A stretch of 64,000 nt of DNA from DASXHD01 sp036488725 (GCA_036488725.1 DASXHD010000010.1:103410-167409); one strand, 5' to 3'. Shown: positions 7,717-16,208, counted from the stretch's first letter. The notes: generated by a model from the sequence alone, not told the origin. Made by a program: numbers and translations.

Positions 7717-8165
7717 GCCGCGCGCGTCCCGTCGAGGTACGCCTCCGGTCGCATCAAATAATCCGCGAGCAGCACCGAAAGCGCGCGCGCCGTGAGCGAC
7801 GCGCCGCGCACGTCGATCGGGGCGAAGCCCACGTTTCCGTCGGCGTCCTTGATTCGCACGACGTGCACGCGCGGCGGGAGCGTCTCGATGAGCTCGCCGT
7901 CGAGCGTGCGTGCCGCTTCGCGCGCGCGTTCGAGGGCGGCTTTTGCTTCGGCGACGACCGACTCGACGTCGCTCGTCACCCGCAGAACGACGGGCCAGTG
8001 TTGCCCGGCGCCGACGACGAGTGTCGCGCGATACGACCCGGTGACCCAGTGCGCGAGCGAGTAACGCGTCGGCTCGACCGCGTCGAATTCTTCCAGCGCG
8101 CGCCGGACGCACTCGCTCACGTCGTGCACGGAGAGTCCGTCCTGCAGGCTCATCGTCGGGACCAT
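7713..8165 (-). CDS. Conserved hypothetical protein
   Basis: 150 aa from the ATG at 8165, chosen because GGAG lies six bases upstream; ATGs at 8177 and 8153 are alternatives. The protein reads as alpha/beta: VSECVRRALEEFDAV, YSLAHWVTGSYRATLVVGAG, PVVLRVTSDVES, a long charged helix, then HVVRIKDADGNVGFAPIDV and a closing helix. No signal peptide or membrane segment is seen. I do not recognise the family. It is translationally coupled to the 49-aa gene downstream. Confidence 0.6.
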   Translation of the reverse strand: MVPTMSLQDGLSVHDVSECVRRALEEFDAVEPTRYSLAHWVTGSYRATLVVGAGQHWPVVLRVTSDVESVVAEAKAALERAREAARTLDGELIETLPPRVHVVRIKDADGNVGFAPIDVRGASLTARALSVLLADYLMRPEAYLDGTRAA

Positions 8166-8393
8166 CGAATTCTCCATCGTTCGGAAAGCTACGTGGCAGC
8201 GAGGACCATCCGCGCGGATTCGCATCGCCGTTCGCGGCAACCTGCCATCACGCAGCTGGTCAATCCAATTACCGTGCCGCGGCCGATGAAGCCGTCACGA
8301 CGGAGTGACACGTGGCGCGCGTGCGGCGCGTGGCGGGAAAGCGGCGCCGCGAATCGCGCGTGTCGATGATTTTGCGAGGTCCAGCGGTTGCTT

Positions 8394-8885
8394 ATGTTCG
8401 TGCCGGAGGTTTTCGCCTTGCCGCCTGCGATGCGCGTCGACGGTCTCGTGGCCGTGAAGCGCCCGGTGATCTTGCACGCGTTCACGCGCGAGATCCTGAT
8501 GCGCGGTTTCCCGACTCCGCAGGCAACGCCCGCCGAGATCGCGCGGCCGGCCGACGCTTGCCTCGGTGCGCTCGTTCGCGCGCTCGGTGCGGCGCCGCCG
8601 GACGACCGGCAAAAGCTCGACCTCGCCTCGGACTACGCGCAGCAGCGGATTCGTCTCGGCTACGATCTCCGCGCCCTGCTCACCGAGTTCGGCGTGCTCC
8701 GCGCGATCGTCCTCGACGCCCTCGCGGGGCCGGCGTCATCGACCGACGTCACGCAACGCGTCGCCGACTTTCTGCACGACGTGATGGTCGAAGCTGCGAT
8801 CCAGCTCACGCACCGCGCGAGCGGGCGCATGCCGATCACGTCGGCGCTCACTCCGGGACTAGCGTCCGTTCGCGCGACGCGTTGA
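8394..8885 (+). CDS. Stand-alone RsbRD_N-like helical sensor domain
   Basis: 163 aa, all helical. The pattern LASDYAQQRIRLGYDLRALL, then TEFGVLRAIVLDAL, matches the shape of the RsbRD N-terminal domain seen at the start of many regulators and histidine kinases (a charged helix, a G-Y/F-D-L turn, then E-(F/Y)-x-x-L-R). The same pattern is present at the N terminus of the kinase at 19071-20711 (EGFDLAEVVAEYACLRECIL). Here there is no following GAF, kinase or STAS domain, so it is either a free signalling adaptor or a truncated kinase. Its last 38 bases overlap a small gene on the opposite strand. Start uncertain: an ATG 36 bases later is also possible. Confidence 0.6.
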   Translation: MFVPEVFALPPAMRVDGLVAVKRPVILHAFTREILMRGFPTPQATPAEIARPADACLGALVRALGAAPPDDRQKLDLASDYAQQRIRLGYDLRALLTEFGVLRAIVLDALAGPASSTDVTQRVADFLHDVMVEAAIQLTHRASGRMPITSALTPGLASVRATR

Positions 8886-9042
8886 CGACGAGTAGCTCGC
8901 TCGGCGCGAGCGGAATTTCGCGAACCTTGAACCCGTACCGCGGCTCGAACGCCGGAAACGCGGACTTGAGGATGCGAAAGCTCACCGCGCCGGACTCGTA
9001 CGCGGCGTCGACCTCTTCTTGGGTCGTGTAGGGCTGGCCCAT
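8848..9042 (-). CDS. Small conserved hypothetical protein
   Basis: 64 aa: MGQPYTTQEEVDAAYESGAV, then a short beta-rich tail (KVREIPLAPSELLVVN). The ATG at 9042 is preferred to one 36 bases upstream because the extra residues look non-coding. It lies downstream of the degenerate receiver gene on the same strand and may belong to that operon. Function unknown. Confidence 0.5.
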   Translation of the reverse strand: MGQPYTTQEEVDAAYESGAVSFRILKSAFPAFEPRYGFKVREIPLAPSELLVVNASRERTLVPE

Positions 9043-9074
9043 GAGCGATGATCCTACCGAGGCGCGTCGCAAGA

Positions 9075-9485
9075 TCAACGTGAGACGGGATGCGAGGGTC
9101 GCGCACCCGGCGGCGGCCAGCTCGACAGGCGCGCGCGCGTATCGAACGCCTCGACGACTTTTTCGATCGTCGCGAGCACGCCCTCGAGCGCGCCGAGCTC
9201 AGCGAGCGTGACGAAGACGATGCGCTCCTGTGACACGCCCCAACGGACGACCTCGTCGCGCACGTCGCGCCCGCGAAGACGAGCGCCGTTGATGCAGACT
9301 ACGCAAGCGAGGCGATCGACCAGACCGATTTGCGCGCCGACCTCCGCGAGCGTGTGCACCGTGCGAACGACGTAGCGATTTCGCAGCGCGTCGGCGAGCG
9401 CGAAGCACGGTCGCGGGCTCTCGTGGACGATGAGAACGCGCGCGACGCTGGCTCGGTAGGAAAGCGTCGGTGTCTCGTTGGGCAT
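9075..9485 (-). CDS. Degenerate receiver-domain protein
   Basis: 136 aa. The first 110 residues follow a CheY-like fold: strand RVLIVHES, helix, strand VVRTVHTL, strand CVVCINGARLRG, strand RIVFVTL. The acidic pair after strand 1 is replaced by HES, and the phospho-acceptor aspartate at the end of strand 3 is replaced (CVVCING), so this should not be phosphorylated. Such pseudo-receivers usually act through protein-protein contacts. It lies 33 bases downstream of the receiver-EAL gene on the same strand, with GGAG sequences before the ATG, so the two are probably co-expressed. Confidence 0.6.
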   Translation of the reverse strand: MPNETPTLSYRASVARVLIVHESPRPCFALADALRNRYVVRTVHTLAEVGAQIGLVDRLACVVCINGARLRGRDVRDEVVRWGVSQERIVFVTLAELGALEGVLATIEKVVEAFDTRARLSSWPPPGARPSHPVSR

Positions 9486-9518
9486 GCTCCGCTCCGAACG
9501 CGAGCAATACCCGCGCCA

Positions 9519-10742
9519 TCAACGCGCGACGGACGGAAACGGCGGGCCGGGCTTCGCGTAGAGATAACCCTGAAGGAGCGGGCAGCCGGCTTCGTGCATG
9601 CAGTCGCGTTCTTCGACGGTCTCGACGCCCTCGGCGACGACCTCGATGTTCATCGCTTTGCACAGCGTCGTCATCGACTGAACGAGCTGACGCCGCACCG
9701 GCGACTGGTGTGCGTTTCGCACGAGCGACATGTCGAGCTTCACGATCTCGGGCTCGAGCGCCGCGAAGCTCGCGAGGCCCGCGTAGCCCGCGCCCAAGTC
9801 GTCGATCGCGATCCGAAATCCCTGGTAGCGAAGAACGGCGACGCGGGCGCCGACGTCTTTGACGGTGTCCATCGCGGCGCGCTCGGTCATCTCGAGGACG
9901 ACGCGGCTCGCGATGCGGCCGAGCGGCGAGTCGCCTTCGTAGAGCTCTTTGTCGAGCAGATCGCGCACGTGCAAGTTCACGAAGAGTGTCGCGCCGGCGG
10001 GCGCGGCGGCGAACGCCTCGGCGGAGAGCGCGCGCACGCGTCGGCCGAGCTCTTCGTGTCGTCCGAGCCGATCGGCGGCGTCGAGGACCGCGCCCGGGTG
10101 CGGCAAAGACGGCTCTTTCGAGCGCATCAAGGCTTCGTAACCGAAGACGCGGCCGTCGCGATCGACGATGGGTTGGAACGCCATCCACAAGGTGGCGAGC
10201 GTCCGATCGAAGCTCGCCTCGAGCGAGGCTTTGCTTCGCGCCGTCGTCTCGGCTTCGGCGAGAAGGCTCATCGCTTGGCGCTTCATGACCGCAATTTGAT
10301 GCAGGCGCGACGCGCGCTCGACCGCCGCGACGATGACCTCGTTCGGAACCGGCTTGGGCAAATATTGGAGCGCGCCGAGCTGAACGGCCTCCGCGGCCGT
10401 GTCGACCGTCGGATTGCCCGTCATGAGAATCACCGGCACGTCGAGATCGTACGCGCGGAGCACGCGCAAAAAGTCGACGCCGCTCATCTTGGGCATCATC
10501 ACGTCGCTGAGGACGACGTCGAACGGCTCGTGCATGATCGCGTCGAGGGCCTGCATCGGATCGGTGGCGGTCTTGACCGCGAACCCGGCGGCGCGCAGCA
10601 CGCGGTCGAGCGCCCGACAGATGAGCGCCTCGTCGTCGACGACGAGCACCGAGCGTTTGCCCGCGGCGTTCGGCCGAGGCGGTGCCGAGAACGCGCGTGT
10701 GTCGTGAGTCGGCGGGCGCTCGGTGTCTTTGGTTTCGCTCAT
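9519..10742 (-). CDS. Response regulator with C-terminal EAL (c-di-GMP phosphodiesterase) domain
   Basis: 407 aa. Receiver domain at about residues 30-150: VLVVDDE, phospho-acceptor D80 in LSDVMMP, conserved T in ILMTGN and K130 in LPKPV. EAL domain at about 175-400: E203-A-L in YEALMR, FVNLHVRDL, VLEMTER, IAIDDLGAGY, VKLDMSLVR and VVAEGVET. All the metal-binding and catalytic residues I can locate are kept, so hydrolysis of cyclic di-GMP is expected. A strong ribosome binding site (AAGGAG) precedes the ATG. The cognate kinase is not adjacent. It heads a run with the pseudo-receiver and possibly the 64-aa gene. Confidence 0.92.
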   Translation of the reverse strand: MSETKDTERPPTHDTRAFSAPPRPNAAGKRSVLVVDDEALICRALDRVLRAAGFAVKTATDPMQALDAIMHEPFDVVLSDVMMPKMSGVDFLRVLRAYDLDVPVILMTGNPTVDTAAEAVQLGALQYLPKPVPNEVIVAAVERASRLHQIAVMKRQAMSLLAEAETTARSKASLEASFDRTLATLWMAFQPIVDRDGRVFGYEALMRSKEPSLPHPGAVLDAADRLGRHEELGRRVRALSAEAFAAAPAGATLFVNLHVRDLLDKELYEGDSPLGRIASRVVLEMTERAAMDTVKDVGARVAVLRYQGFRIAIDDLGAGYAGLASFAALEPEIVKLDMSLVRNAHQSPVRRQLVQSMTTLCKAMNIEVVAEGVETVEERDCMHEAGCPLLQGYLYAKPGPPFPSVAR

Positions 10743-10780
10743 TGCGCGCTCCTTCCGAGTGTACGCTTAAGCGCAGCCCG

Positions 10781-10978
10781 ATGTGTGCCGTCGTACATCA
10801 CGTGAGCGACTGGGACGACAGCGAGTATCCGCCGCCGCCGGCGCTCGGCTCGCCCGAGTGGCTCGCGGCCTGGCGCGCCGCGGTCGCGCACATGTCCGTC
10901 CGCATCACGGGGCCGATCGTCGCGAAGAAAGCGCGCGCCGCCGTGCGTTCCTCGCGTAGGCGGGCCGGCGTCGTATGA
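10781..10978 (+). CDS. Possible small protein, unknown
   Basis: 65 aa, with a proline turn (DDSEYPPPPALG) and a basic helix at the end. It starts 38 bases from the divergent receiver-EAL gene and ends 7 bases before the next lipoprotein gene. Support is limited to an open frame with G/C-ending codons in an otherwise empty promoter region; it may be spurious. Confidence 0.35.
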   Translation: MCAVVHHVSDWDDSEYPPPPALGSPEWLAAWRAAVAHMSVRITGPIVAKKARAAVRSSRRRAGVV

Positions 10979-10985
10979 TGCAGGC

Positions 10986-12026
10986 ATGAGGCGTTCGTGG
11001 TGGCTCGCATGCGCGGCTCTCGTCGCGTGCGGCGGGGGGCTTCCGCTCCTCGGAACGGACGCGGGCTCGGACGGCGCGTCGCCGGATGCGAGCGTCGACT
11101 CGCCCGCCGACGTGACGGCGAACGATGCAGCCGCGGACGCGCCAGTCGACGCGCCGGTCGACGCGCCGCCGGACGCTCCGCCGCCGTACGTGAACCCGAA
11201 AGTGCACGCGCTCGCGACGGGACAAGACAAGCCGCTCGCGCTCGCGATCGACTCGAACGTTTATTGGTCGACGCTCGGAAACGGCGGGCAGATTTTTTCG
11301 TGTCCTGCATTCAGCTGCACGACGCCCAGCCTGCTCGCGTCGAACCAACCGAACGTGACCCAGCTCGCGACCAGTGGCCAACGCCTCTTCTGGGTCACGA
11401 ACGGAAATCTGATGGCGTGCGACACGGGCGGCTGCGGGCAAAACCCGATCGTGATGGCGACCAACGTCGTCTCGAGCGCGGTCGCGACGAACCAGGGGCA
11501 GGTCGTTTTTGCGAACACATCGGGTCTCGCCGCATGTCCCGTCGCCGGGTGCGGCTCGGGGCCGACGACGCTCGTCGCCGGCGGGACGTACAACGGGATG
11601 GACAACCTCACGCTCGTCTACTTCACCGGAGGCGACGCGCTCTGGAGCTGTCCATTGAGCGGCTGCGCGTCGCCGACGCTCGTCGCCGGGCAACAGCTCG
11701 GCGCGCAAACGGTGTGGAACGACGGCGAGCACATTCTTTGGACGAACCCGACCGGCGGCAGCATCGGCTACTGCGCATCGTCGGACTGCAAGCCCGCGCC
11801 GCTGATCGCGCAGCAAGCGATGCCTTGGGGAATCAAGTCGTTCGGCAACCTCGCGTACTGGTCGAACGCCGGCGACGGAACGATCCAAATGTGCGACGTG
11901 ACCACCGTGTGCACCCCGACGCTCATCGCGGCCGGGCAAGGCTCGCCGAAAGCGATCGGCGTCGACATGGTCGCGATCTATTGGGCGAACGACGCAAAGG
12001 GCGAGATCGAGCAGTTCATACCCTAG
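10986..12026 (+). CDS. Beta-propeller lipoprotein with repeated CP..GC motifs
   Basis: 346 aa. Signal MRRSWWLACAALVAC with lipobox, then a long Asp/Ala/Pro/Ser linker (about residues 20-75). The rest is a repeat of about 45 residues whose core is (V/L)(Y/F)W-x(4-8)-G-x-I-x-x-C-x-x-x-x-C followed by LIA/LVA. Examples are NVYWSTLGNGGQIFSC, LFWVTNGNLMAC and ALWSCPLSGC. The paired cysteines probably form a disulphide in each blade. This looks like a six- or seven-bladed propeller of the low-density-lipoprotein YWTD/DUF5050 type. Related proteins lie at 35068, 49673, 61388 and 62551. Role unknown; probably a surface binding protein. Confidence 0.72.
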   Translation: MRRSWWLACAALVACGGGLPLLGTDAGSDGASPDASVDSPADVTANDAAADAPVDAPVDAPPDAPPPYVNPKVHALATGQDKPLALAIDSNVYWSTLGNGGQIFSCPAFSCTTPSLLASNQPNVTQLATSGQRLFWVTNGNLMACDTGGCGQNPIVMATNVVSSAVATNQGQVVFANTSGLAACPVAGCGSGPTTLVAGGTYNGMDNLTLVYFTGGDALWSCPLSGCASPTLVAGQQLGAQTVWNDGEHILWTNPTGGSIGYCASSDCKPAPLIAQQAMPWGIKSFGNLAYWSNAGDGTIQMCDVTTVCTPTLIAAGQGSPKAIGVDMVAIYWANDAKGEIEQFIP

Positions 12027-12028
12027 CG

Positions 12029-13027
12029 ATGCCCCTCCCCCTCTCCGTTCTCGATTTGTCGCCCATCCCTTCGGGCACCACCGCGCAGGGAGCGCTCGAG
12101 AACACGCTCGACCTCGCGCGGCACGCCGAGTCGCTCGGCTGCGTTCGCTACTGGCTCGCCGAGCATCACAACGCCGGCGGCCTCGCGAGCTCGGCGCCCG
12201 AAATCGTGATCGGCCAGGTCGCGCGCGTCACGAAGACCATTCGCGTCGGCGCGGGCGGAATCATGTTGCCCAACCACACGCCGCTCAAAGTCGCCGAGCT
12301 CTTTCGCGTGCTCTCGGCGTTTTTTCCAGGTCGCATCGATCTCGGCATCGGCCGCGCGCCCGGCACCGACCCGCGGACGGCGCGCGCGCTTCGGCGAGGC
12401 ACCGCCGAAATCGATTTCGATTCGCAGCTCGACGAGCTCACCGCCTATCTCGAAAAAGAAACGCCCCCGCGGCATCCCTTCGCCGGAACGACGATCGCGA
12501 TCCCCATCGGCGTCGCGCCGCCGCCGATTTACATGCTCGGCTCGAGCGACGGCGGCGTCGGTTACGCGGCAAAGCGCGGGCTTCCCTTCGCGTTCGCGCA
12601 TCACATCAACCCGGTCGACGCCGTCGCGATGATGAACCGTTATCGCGACGAGTTCGTCCCCAACGCCGCGCACCCGAAGCCGCACGCGATCCTCGCGGTC
12701 GGCGTCGTCACGGCCGAGAGCGAAGAAGCCGTTCGCTCGCTCGAGCGATGCGTCGACCTCGGGATGGTCCGCTTCGCGCAAGGGCTCCGCGATTTGCCGA
12801 TGCCCTCGGAGGCCGAAGCGCGCGACTACGTGTTCGACGCCGACGAAGACGCGCTCCGCCTCGCGATGCGCGGCCGTTTTTTCGTGGGCGCGATCGATCG
12901 CGTCAGCACCGAGCTCCACGCACTCGCGCACGACGCGCGCGCCGACGAGCTCATGGTGCTCGCGAACGTGCACGATCACGAAAAGCGAAAGAACGTTTAC
13001 ACGCTCTTGCGCGACGCGCTCGGCTGA
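12029..13027 (+). CDS. Luciferase-like (LLM class) flavin-dependent oxidoreductase
   Basis: 332 aa. Opens with LSVLDLSPIPSG, then YWLAEHHNAGGLASSAPEI, RVGAGGIMLPNHTPLKVAE and FFPGRIDLGIGRAPGTDP, which are the diagnostic blocks of the bacterial-luciferase-like family closest to YhbW/MsnO8-type oxidoreductases. A (beta/alpha)8 barrel using reduced FMN is expected; the substrate is not predictable. It starts two bases after the stop of the upstream lipoprotein. Its last 31 bases overlap the flavin monooxygenase gene on the other strand. Confidence 0.88.
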   Translation: MPLPLSVLDLSPIPSGTTAQGALENTLDLARHAESLGCVRYWLAEHHNAGGLASSAPEIVIGQVARVTKTIRVGAGGIMLPNHTPLKVAELFRVLSAFFPGRIDLGIGRAPGTDPRTARALRRGTAEIDFDSQLDELTAYLEKETPPRHPFAGTTIAIPIGVAPPPIYMLGSSDGGVGYAAKRGLPFAFAHHINPVDAVAMMNRYRDEFVPNAAHPKPHAILAVGVVTAESEEAVRSLERCVDLGMVRFAQGLRDLPMPSEAEARDYVFDADEDALRLAMRGRFFVGAIDRVSTELHALAHDARADELMVLANVHDHEKRKNVYTLLRDALG

Positions 13028-14460
13028 GCGGGCCCGAGCCATTTCGCGAGCGCGTCGCGAAGGCCATCGTCGCTGCCCTCGCCGACCCATGCGACGTGCC
13101 CATCGGGCCGAACGAGCACGGCGCTCGGCGGCGAGACCACGCCGATCACCGGCAGGTCCCACGCGGCGGCGTGCTTCGCGCGAACGACGCGAACGCGATC
13201 CGCCCACGGACCAACATCGAGCGGTGTCTCGCCGAAATCGAGCAGCACCGCGCGCGCGTCGTGCAGAAGCGTGAAGACGCGCTGGCCGCCGACGAGATCG
13301 AGATCCGGCATGCGACGCCCGAGGAGCGGGTGCCCTTCGCCGAGATCGTAACGAATGTCGAGACCGGACATCAGCCCGGCGTATCGTTTGCGAGGCTCAT
13401 CCATCCGCAAGAGCTCGGTGATCGTCTCGCGGACCGCTTCCATGCGATCGTCTCCGCGGCTGAGCGCGGTTTGCGCCATCGTCGTTCGCAGCACGCGCGC
13501 GCCGACCGGATGCCGCTCCGCAAAATACGTATCGAGCAAACTCTCGGGCGACGTCCCCTTCACGACCTGAGCGAGCTTCCAGCCCAAATTCACGCTGTCT
13601 TGAACGCCGAGGTTGAGCCCTTGTCCGCCCATCGGCGAATGCACGTGCGCCGCGTCGCCCGCCAAGAGCACGCGCCTACTTCGATAAGACACGGCCTGTC
13701 GTGTCATATCGGTGAATCGCGACAAGCGAGTCGCGCTGCGAAGTCCATAATCGGTTCCGTAAAGTGCTTTGAGGGCCGCGCGAAGCTCGTCCAGCGTGGG
13801 CTCGTCGCCGCGTTCGACCTCTTCGTCGCGAAGCACGATGCCCGCGCGCCCGTCCTCGAGCTTGCCGATCGCGAAGGTGCCCTTGGCGTCGCGACGCATG
13901 CCCCACGCGGGCTCTTCGGCGAGCTCCACCTCGGCGATCATGTAGCTCACCGACGGGTCCCAGCCTGCGAAGTCGATGCCCGCTTTTTTGCGAACGAGGC
14001 TGCGACCGCCGTCGCACCCGACGAGGTACGCGCCGCGCATCGACCGGCCGCCGACCTCGACGTCGACGCCGTGCTCGTCCTGCGTGAAGCCGGTTAATTC
14101 GGCGCGGCGATGGATCGTGACGCCGAGCTCGCTCACCCATTCGGCGAGGATGCGCTCGAAATGACTTTGCGAGAGCGCGAGCCCGTAGTTGTGCCGCGTC
14201 GGAAAGTCGCTGAGGTCGAGTGGCGCCGACGCGAACGCACCGATCTGAAGTGTCTTGCCTTGCGAGAGGAAGCGCTCGGCGACGCCGCGTTGATCGAGGA
14301 CCTCGATCGTGCGCGCGTGGAGACCGCGCGAGCGCGAACCGTCGAGCTCTTGGTTCTCGCGCCGCTCGATGATCGCGACGTCGACGTGCGCGAGCGCAAG
14401 CTCGGCCGCGAGCATCAACCCCGTCGGGCCGCCGCCCGCGATCAAGACCTCGTGGTTCAT
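12997..14460 (-). CDS. FAD-dependent aromatic monooxygenase (PheA/TfdB/UbiH type)
   Basis: 487 aa. FAD-binding GxGxxG region EVLIAGGGPTGLMLAAELAL, the YLVGCDGGRSLVRKKAGI (DG) motif and the RVLLAGDAAHVHSPMGGQGL (GD) motif define the class A flavoprotein monooxygenases. The last 100 residues (from about 385) look like the thioredoxin-like C-terminal domain of phenol hydroxylases, without a CxxC. It probably hydroxylates an aromatic compound using NAD(P)H. The ATG at 14460 overlaps the stop of the upstream redoxin gene (ATGA); an ATG six bases upstream is possible. Operon order is frameshifted GFA-like gene, redoxin, this gene. Confidence 0.88.
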   Translation of the reverse strand: MNHEVLIAGGGPTGLMLAAELALAHVDVAIIERRENQELDGSRSRGLHARTIEVLDQRGVAERFLSQGKTLQIGAFASAPLDLSDFPTRHNYGLALSQSHFERILAEWVSELGVTIHRRAELTGFTQDEHGVDVEVGGRSMRGAYLVGCDGGRSLVRKKAGIDFAGWDPSVSYMIAEVELAEEPAWGMRRDAKGTFAIGKLEDGRAGIVLRDEEVERGDEPTLDELRAALKALYGTDYGLRSATRLSRFTDMTRQAVSYRSRRVLLAGDAAHVHSPMGGQGLNLGVQDSVNLGWKLAQVVKGTSPESLLDTYFAERHPVGARVLRTTMAQTALSRGDDRMEAVRETITELLRMDEPRKRYAGLMSGLDIRYDLGEGHPLLGRRMPDLDLVGGQRVFTLLHDARAVLLDFGETPLDVGPWADRVRVVRAKHAAAWDLPVIGVVSPPSAVLVRPDGHVAWVGEGSDDGLRDALAKWLGPAQPSASRKSV

Positions 14461-15011
14461 TTCCATTTGATGCTGCAGCCGATGCTCGCCGTCTGCTCGG
14501 CCTCGGGCGCGCGACCGGACGCGACCGCGTCGATCGCCGCGCGCAAATCGCGACCCGTCACCGGTTTGCCGTTCGAAGGCCGGCTGTCGTCGAGCTGACC
14601 GTGGTACGCGAGCTTGCCCGCCGCGTCGAAGACGTAGAGATCCGGCGTGCACGCCGCGCCGAACGCGCGCGCCACGTCCTGCGTCGCGTCGAAGAGAAAC
14701 GGAAAGCGCCAGCCCTCGTCTTTCGCGAGGCGAGCCATAGCGGCCGGCCCGTCTTGCGGATAGGTGCGCTCGTCGTTCGCGTTGATCGCGACGGCGGCAA
14801 GCTCGCGTTCGATCGCCTCGTGCGCGACGCGCGCGAGCTCCTCGCGCACGTGCACGACGTACGGGCAATGGTTGCAGATGAACATGACGAGCGCGCCCTT
14901 CTTCCCCGCGACGAGCGCCGCCGAATCGACGAGGGCGCCGGTGACGGCATCCTTCAATCGAAACGGCGGAAGCGCAGCGCCCAGCGGGAGATCGCGAGAG
15001 GATTCGGCCAT
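14457..15011 (-). CDS. Thioredoxin-fold redoxin (AhpC/TSA-like)
   Basis: 184 aa. Thioredoxin fold with PLGAALPPFRLKDAVTG at the start, strand GALVMFICNHCPYVVHVREE, then FPFLFDATQDVARAFGA and CTPDLYVFDAAGKLAYHG. The active site is N-H-C-P-Y: one resolving-type cysteine with a second cysteine three residues before, so a peroxidase-like or disulphide exchange role is plausible. No signal peptide, so cytoplasmic. It is coupled by an ATGA overlap to the flavin monooxygenase. Confidence 0.85.
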   Translation of the reverse strand: MAESSRDLPLGAALPPFRLKDAVTGALVDSAALVAGKKGALVMFICNHCPYVVHVREELARVAHEAIERELAAVAINANDERTYPQDGPAAMARLAKDEGWRFPFLFDATQDVARAFGAACTPDLYVFDAAGKLAYHGQLDDSRPSNGKPVTGRDLRAAIDAVASGRAPEAEQTASIGCSIKWK

Positions 15012-15036
15012 GCGGAGGGCATAGCATGCGGATCCG

Positions 15037-15541
15037 TCAGCCGAGCACTTCGGGCTCTACGACGGGCTTCCCTTCGTCGCCGAAGAACGGCGATGGCCGG
15101 TGGCGACGCGCGAGGAATCCGACGAGCAACGCCCACACGGCGCGAACCATGACCATGATCGGCGGACGGTGGCCGCCGTTCGTGTCCGCGCGCACGCCGA
15201 GGAGTGACTCGGTCGTCGGTCGCGAGCGTGCAGCGCATCAGGCCGACGAACGGAACGCGCGGGCCGAGCGTGTTCGCAAGCGGCGTGTTGCAGCAGGCGG
15301 TGAACCAGCGCATCAGGCCCTTCGTCGTGAGCCGTAGGCAGCGTACGTGCTCGATGCCCTCGGTGATTCGCACCTCGGAAGGCGCGACTTGGACGATCTC
15401 GCGCGCGTCGTCTCGGTCGAGATGTCGCGCGTACGCCCGACAATCGCCACAATGACAACGCACGTGAACCCCGTTGGGATGCGACAAATCCACGGTGCCG
15501 CGGACGCGTCCGCATCGGCAATGCAGCTCGATGTTGCTCAC
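15037..15541 (-). pseudogene. DUF6151/GFA-like zinc protein, broken by a one-base insertion
   Basis: The ATG at 15541 opens MSNIELHCRCGRVRGTVDL, then RCHCGDCRAYA and FTACCNTPLANT: the cysteine pattern of the glutathione-dependent formaldehyde-activating (GFA) fold as in DUF6151 proteins. The frame is coding-like down to about 15212, then changes. The family-like C-terminal sequence (LLGVRADTNGGHRPP, later PSPFFGDEGKPVVEPE) continues in another frame to a TGA at 15037-15039. Removing one C from GACGACCGAG (complement of 15208-15217) would restore a single frame of about 167 codons. Either a recent mutation or an assembly error. It would be first in the operon with the redoxin, 25 bases upstream of it. 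Confidence 0.75.
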
Positions 15542-15572
15542 GACGTCGGCCGTAGCAAAAACGCGGCCGGCC

Positions 15573-16058
15573 TCAGGGCGCCGAGCAGCTCGTGACTTGC
15601 GTGCCGCCGCTCGCGCCGCCGGTCGCGACGAACGTCGCGCAGCCCATCGTCGCGGCGCTGCACGACGCGACTTGCGTCTGTCCAGCGGCGCACGACGTCT
15701 GATTCGCGTCGCACGTGCAGACGTTCCCGCTCGTGCAGCACACGCCGGTCGACATCGAGCACGACGTCTTGCCGCCGGTGACGTCGAACGCGCAGTGACA
15801 CGTCGTCGCGCCGTCGACCGCGCACGTGACCTGCGTGCAAGAGCAATAGCCCGTCGTCGGCCACGTCGGATCGGCGCAGCACGTCGCGCTCGTGCTCGCG
15901 AGCGACTGGTCGCAATTGGACGACGTGCCGCTTCCTGTCAGCGTGCAAGCGCACGCTTCGGTGCCGTTCGTGTTCGTCCCGGCGGTGCAGTGAATCTGGC
16001 CGCCCGAGCTGCATGCGGCGAACACGAGCGCGACGAGCGCAAAAACGACGAGCTTCAT
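15573..16058 (-). CDS. Cysteine-rich lipoprotein, unknown
   Basis: 161 aa. Signal MKLVVFALVALVFAAC with lipobox. The mature part is rich in Cys, Thr and Ser, with spaced groups such as CACTLTG, SATCCADP, GYCSCTQVTC, TTCHCAFDV, GVCCTSGNVCTC. These read as two or three disulphide-bonded modules rather than a metal site. No relation to a known family is evident. It is the last gene before the divergent histidine kinase at 16209; the 150 bases between them would hold both promoters. Confidence 0.65.
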   Translation of the reverse strand: MKLVVFALVALVFAACSSGGQIHCTAGTNTNGTEACACTLTGSGTSSNCDQSLASTSATCCADPTWPTTGYCSCTQVTCAVDGATTCHCAFDVTGGKTSCSMSTGVCCTSGNVCTCDANQTSCAAGQTQVASCSAATMGCATFVATGGASGGTQVTSCSAP

Positions 16059-16208
16059 CGGCGCGAGCTTACGCGATACGCGCGGGCCGCGCCTTGCATC
16101 GTCAGTTTCGCGTCAGCACCGCGGACGAAATGCCACATCGAACTTTCTTGACCCCTCGATCGCGACTGCTACCACCGGCGTCGCACGTTTCTACAGGGGA
16201 GGGCATCG

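Noticed and set aside
16101..16117. Motif GTCAG-N6-GTCAG, repeated with one mismatch at 26040-26056, in two regions near sensor genes
   Set aside because: A 17-base match with one mismatch is expected several times by chance in 64 kb, and the orientation relative to the genes differs.
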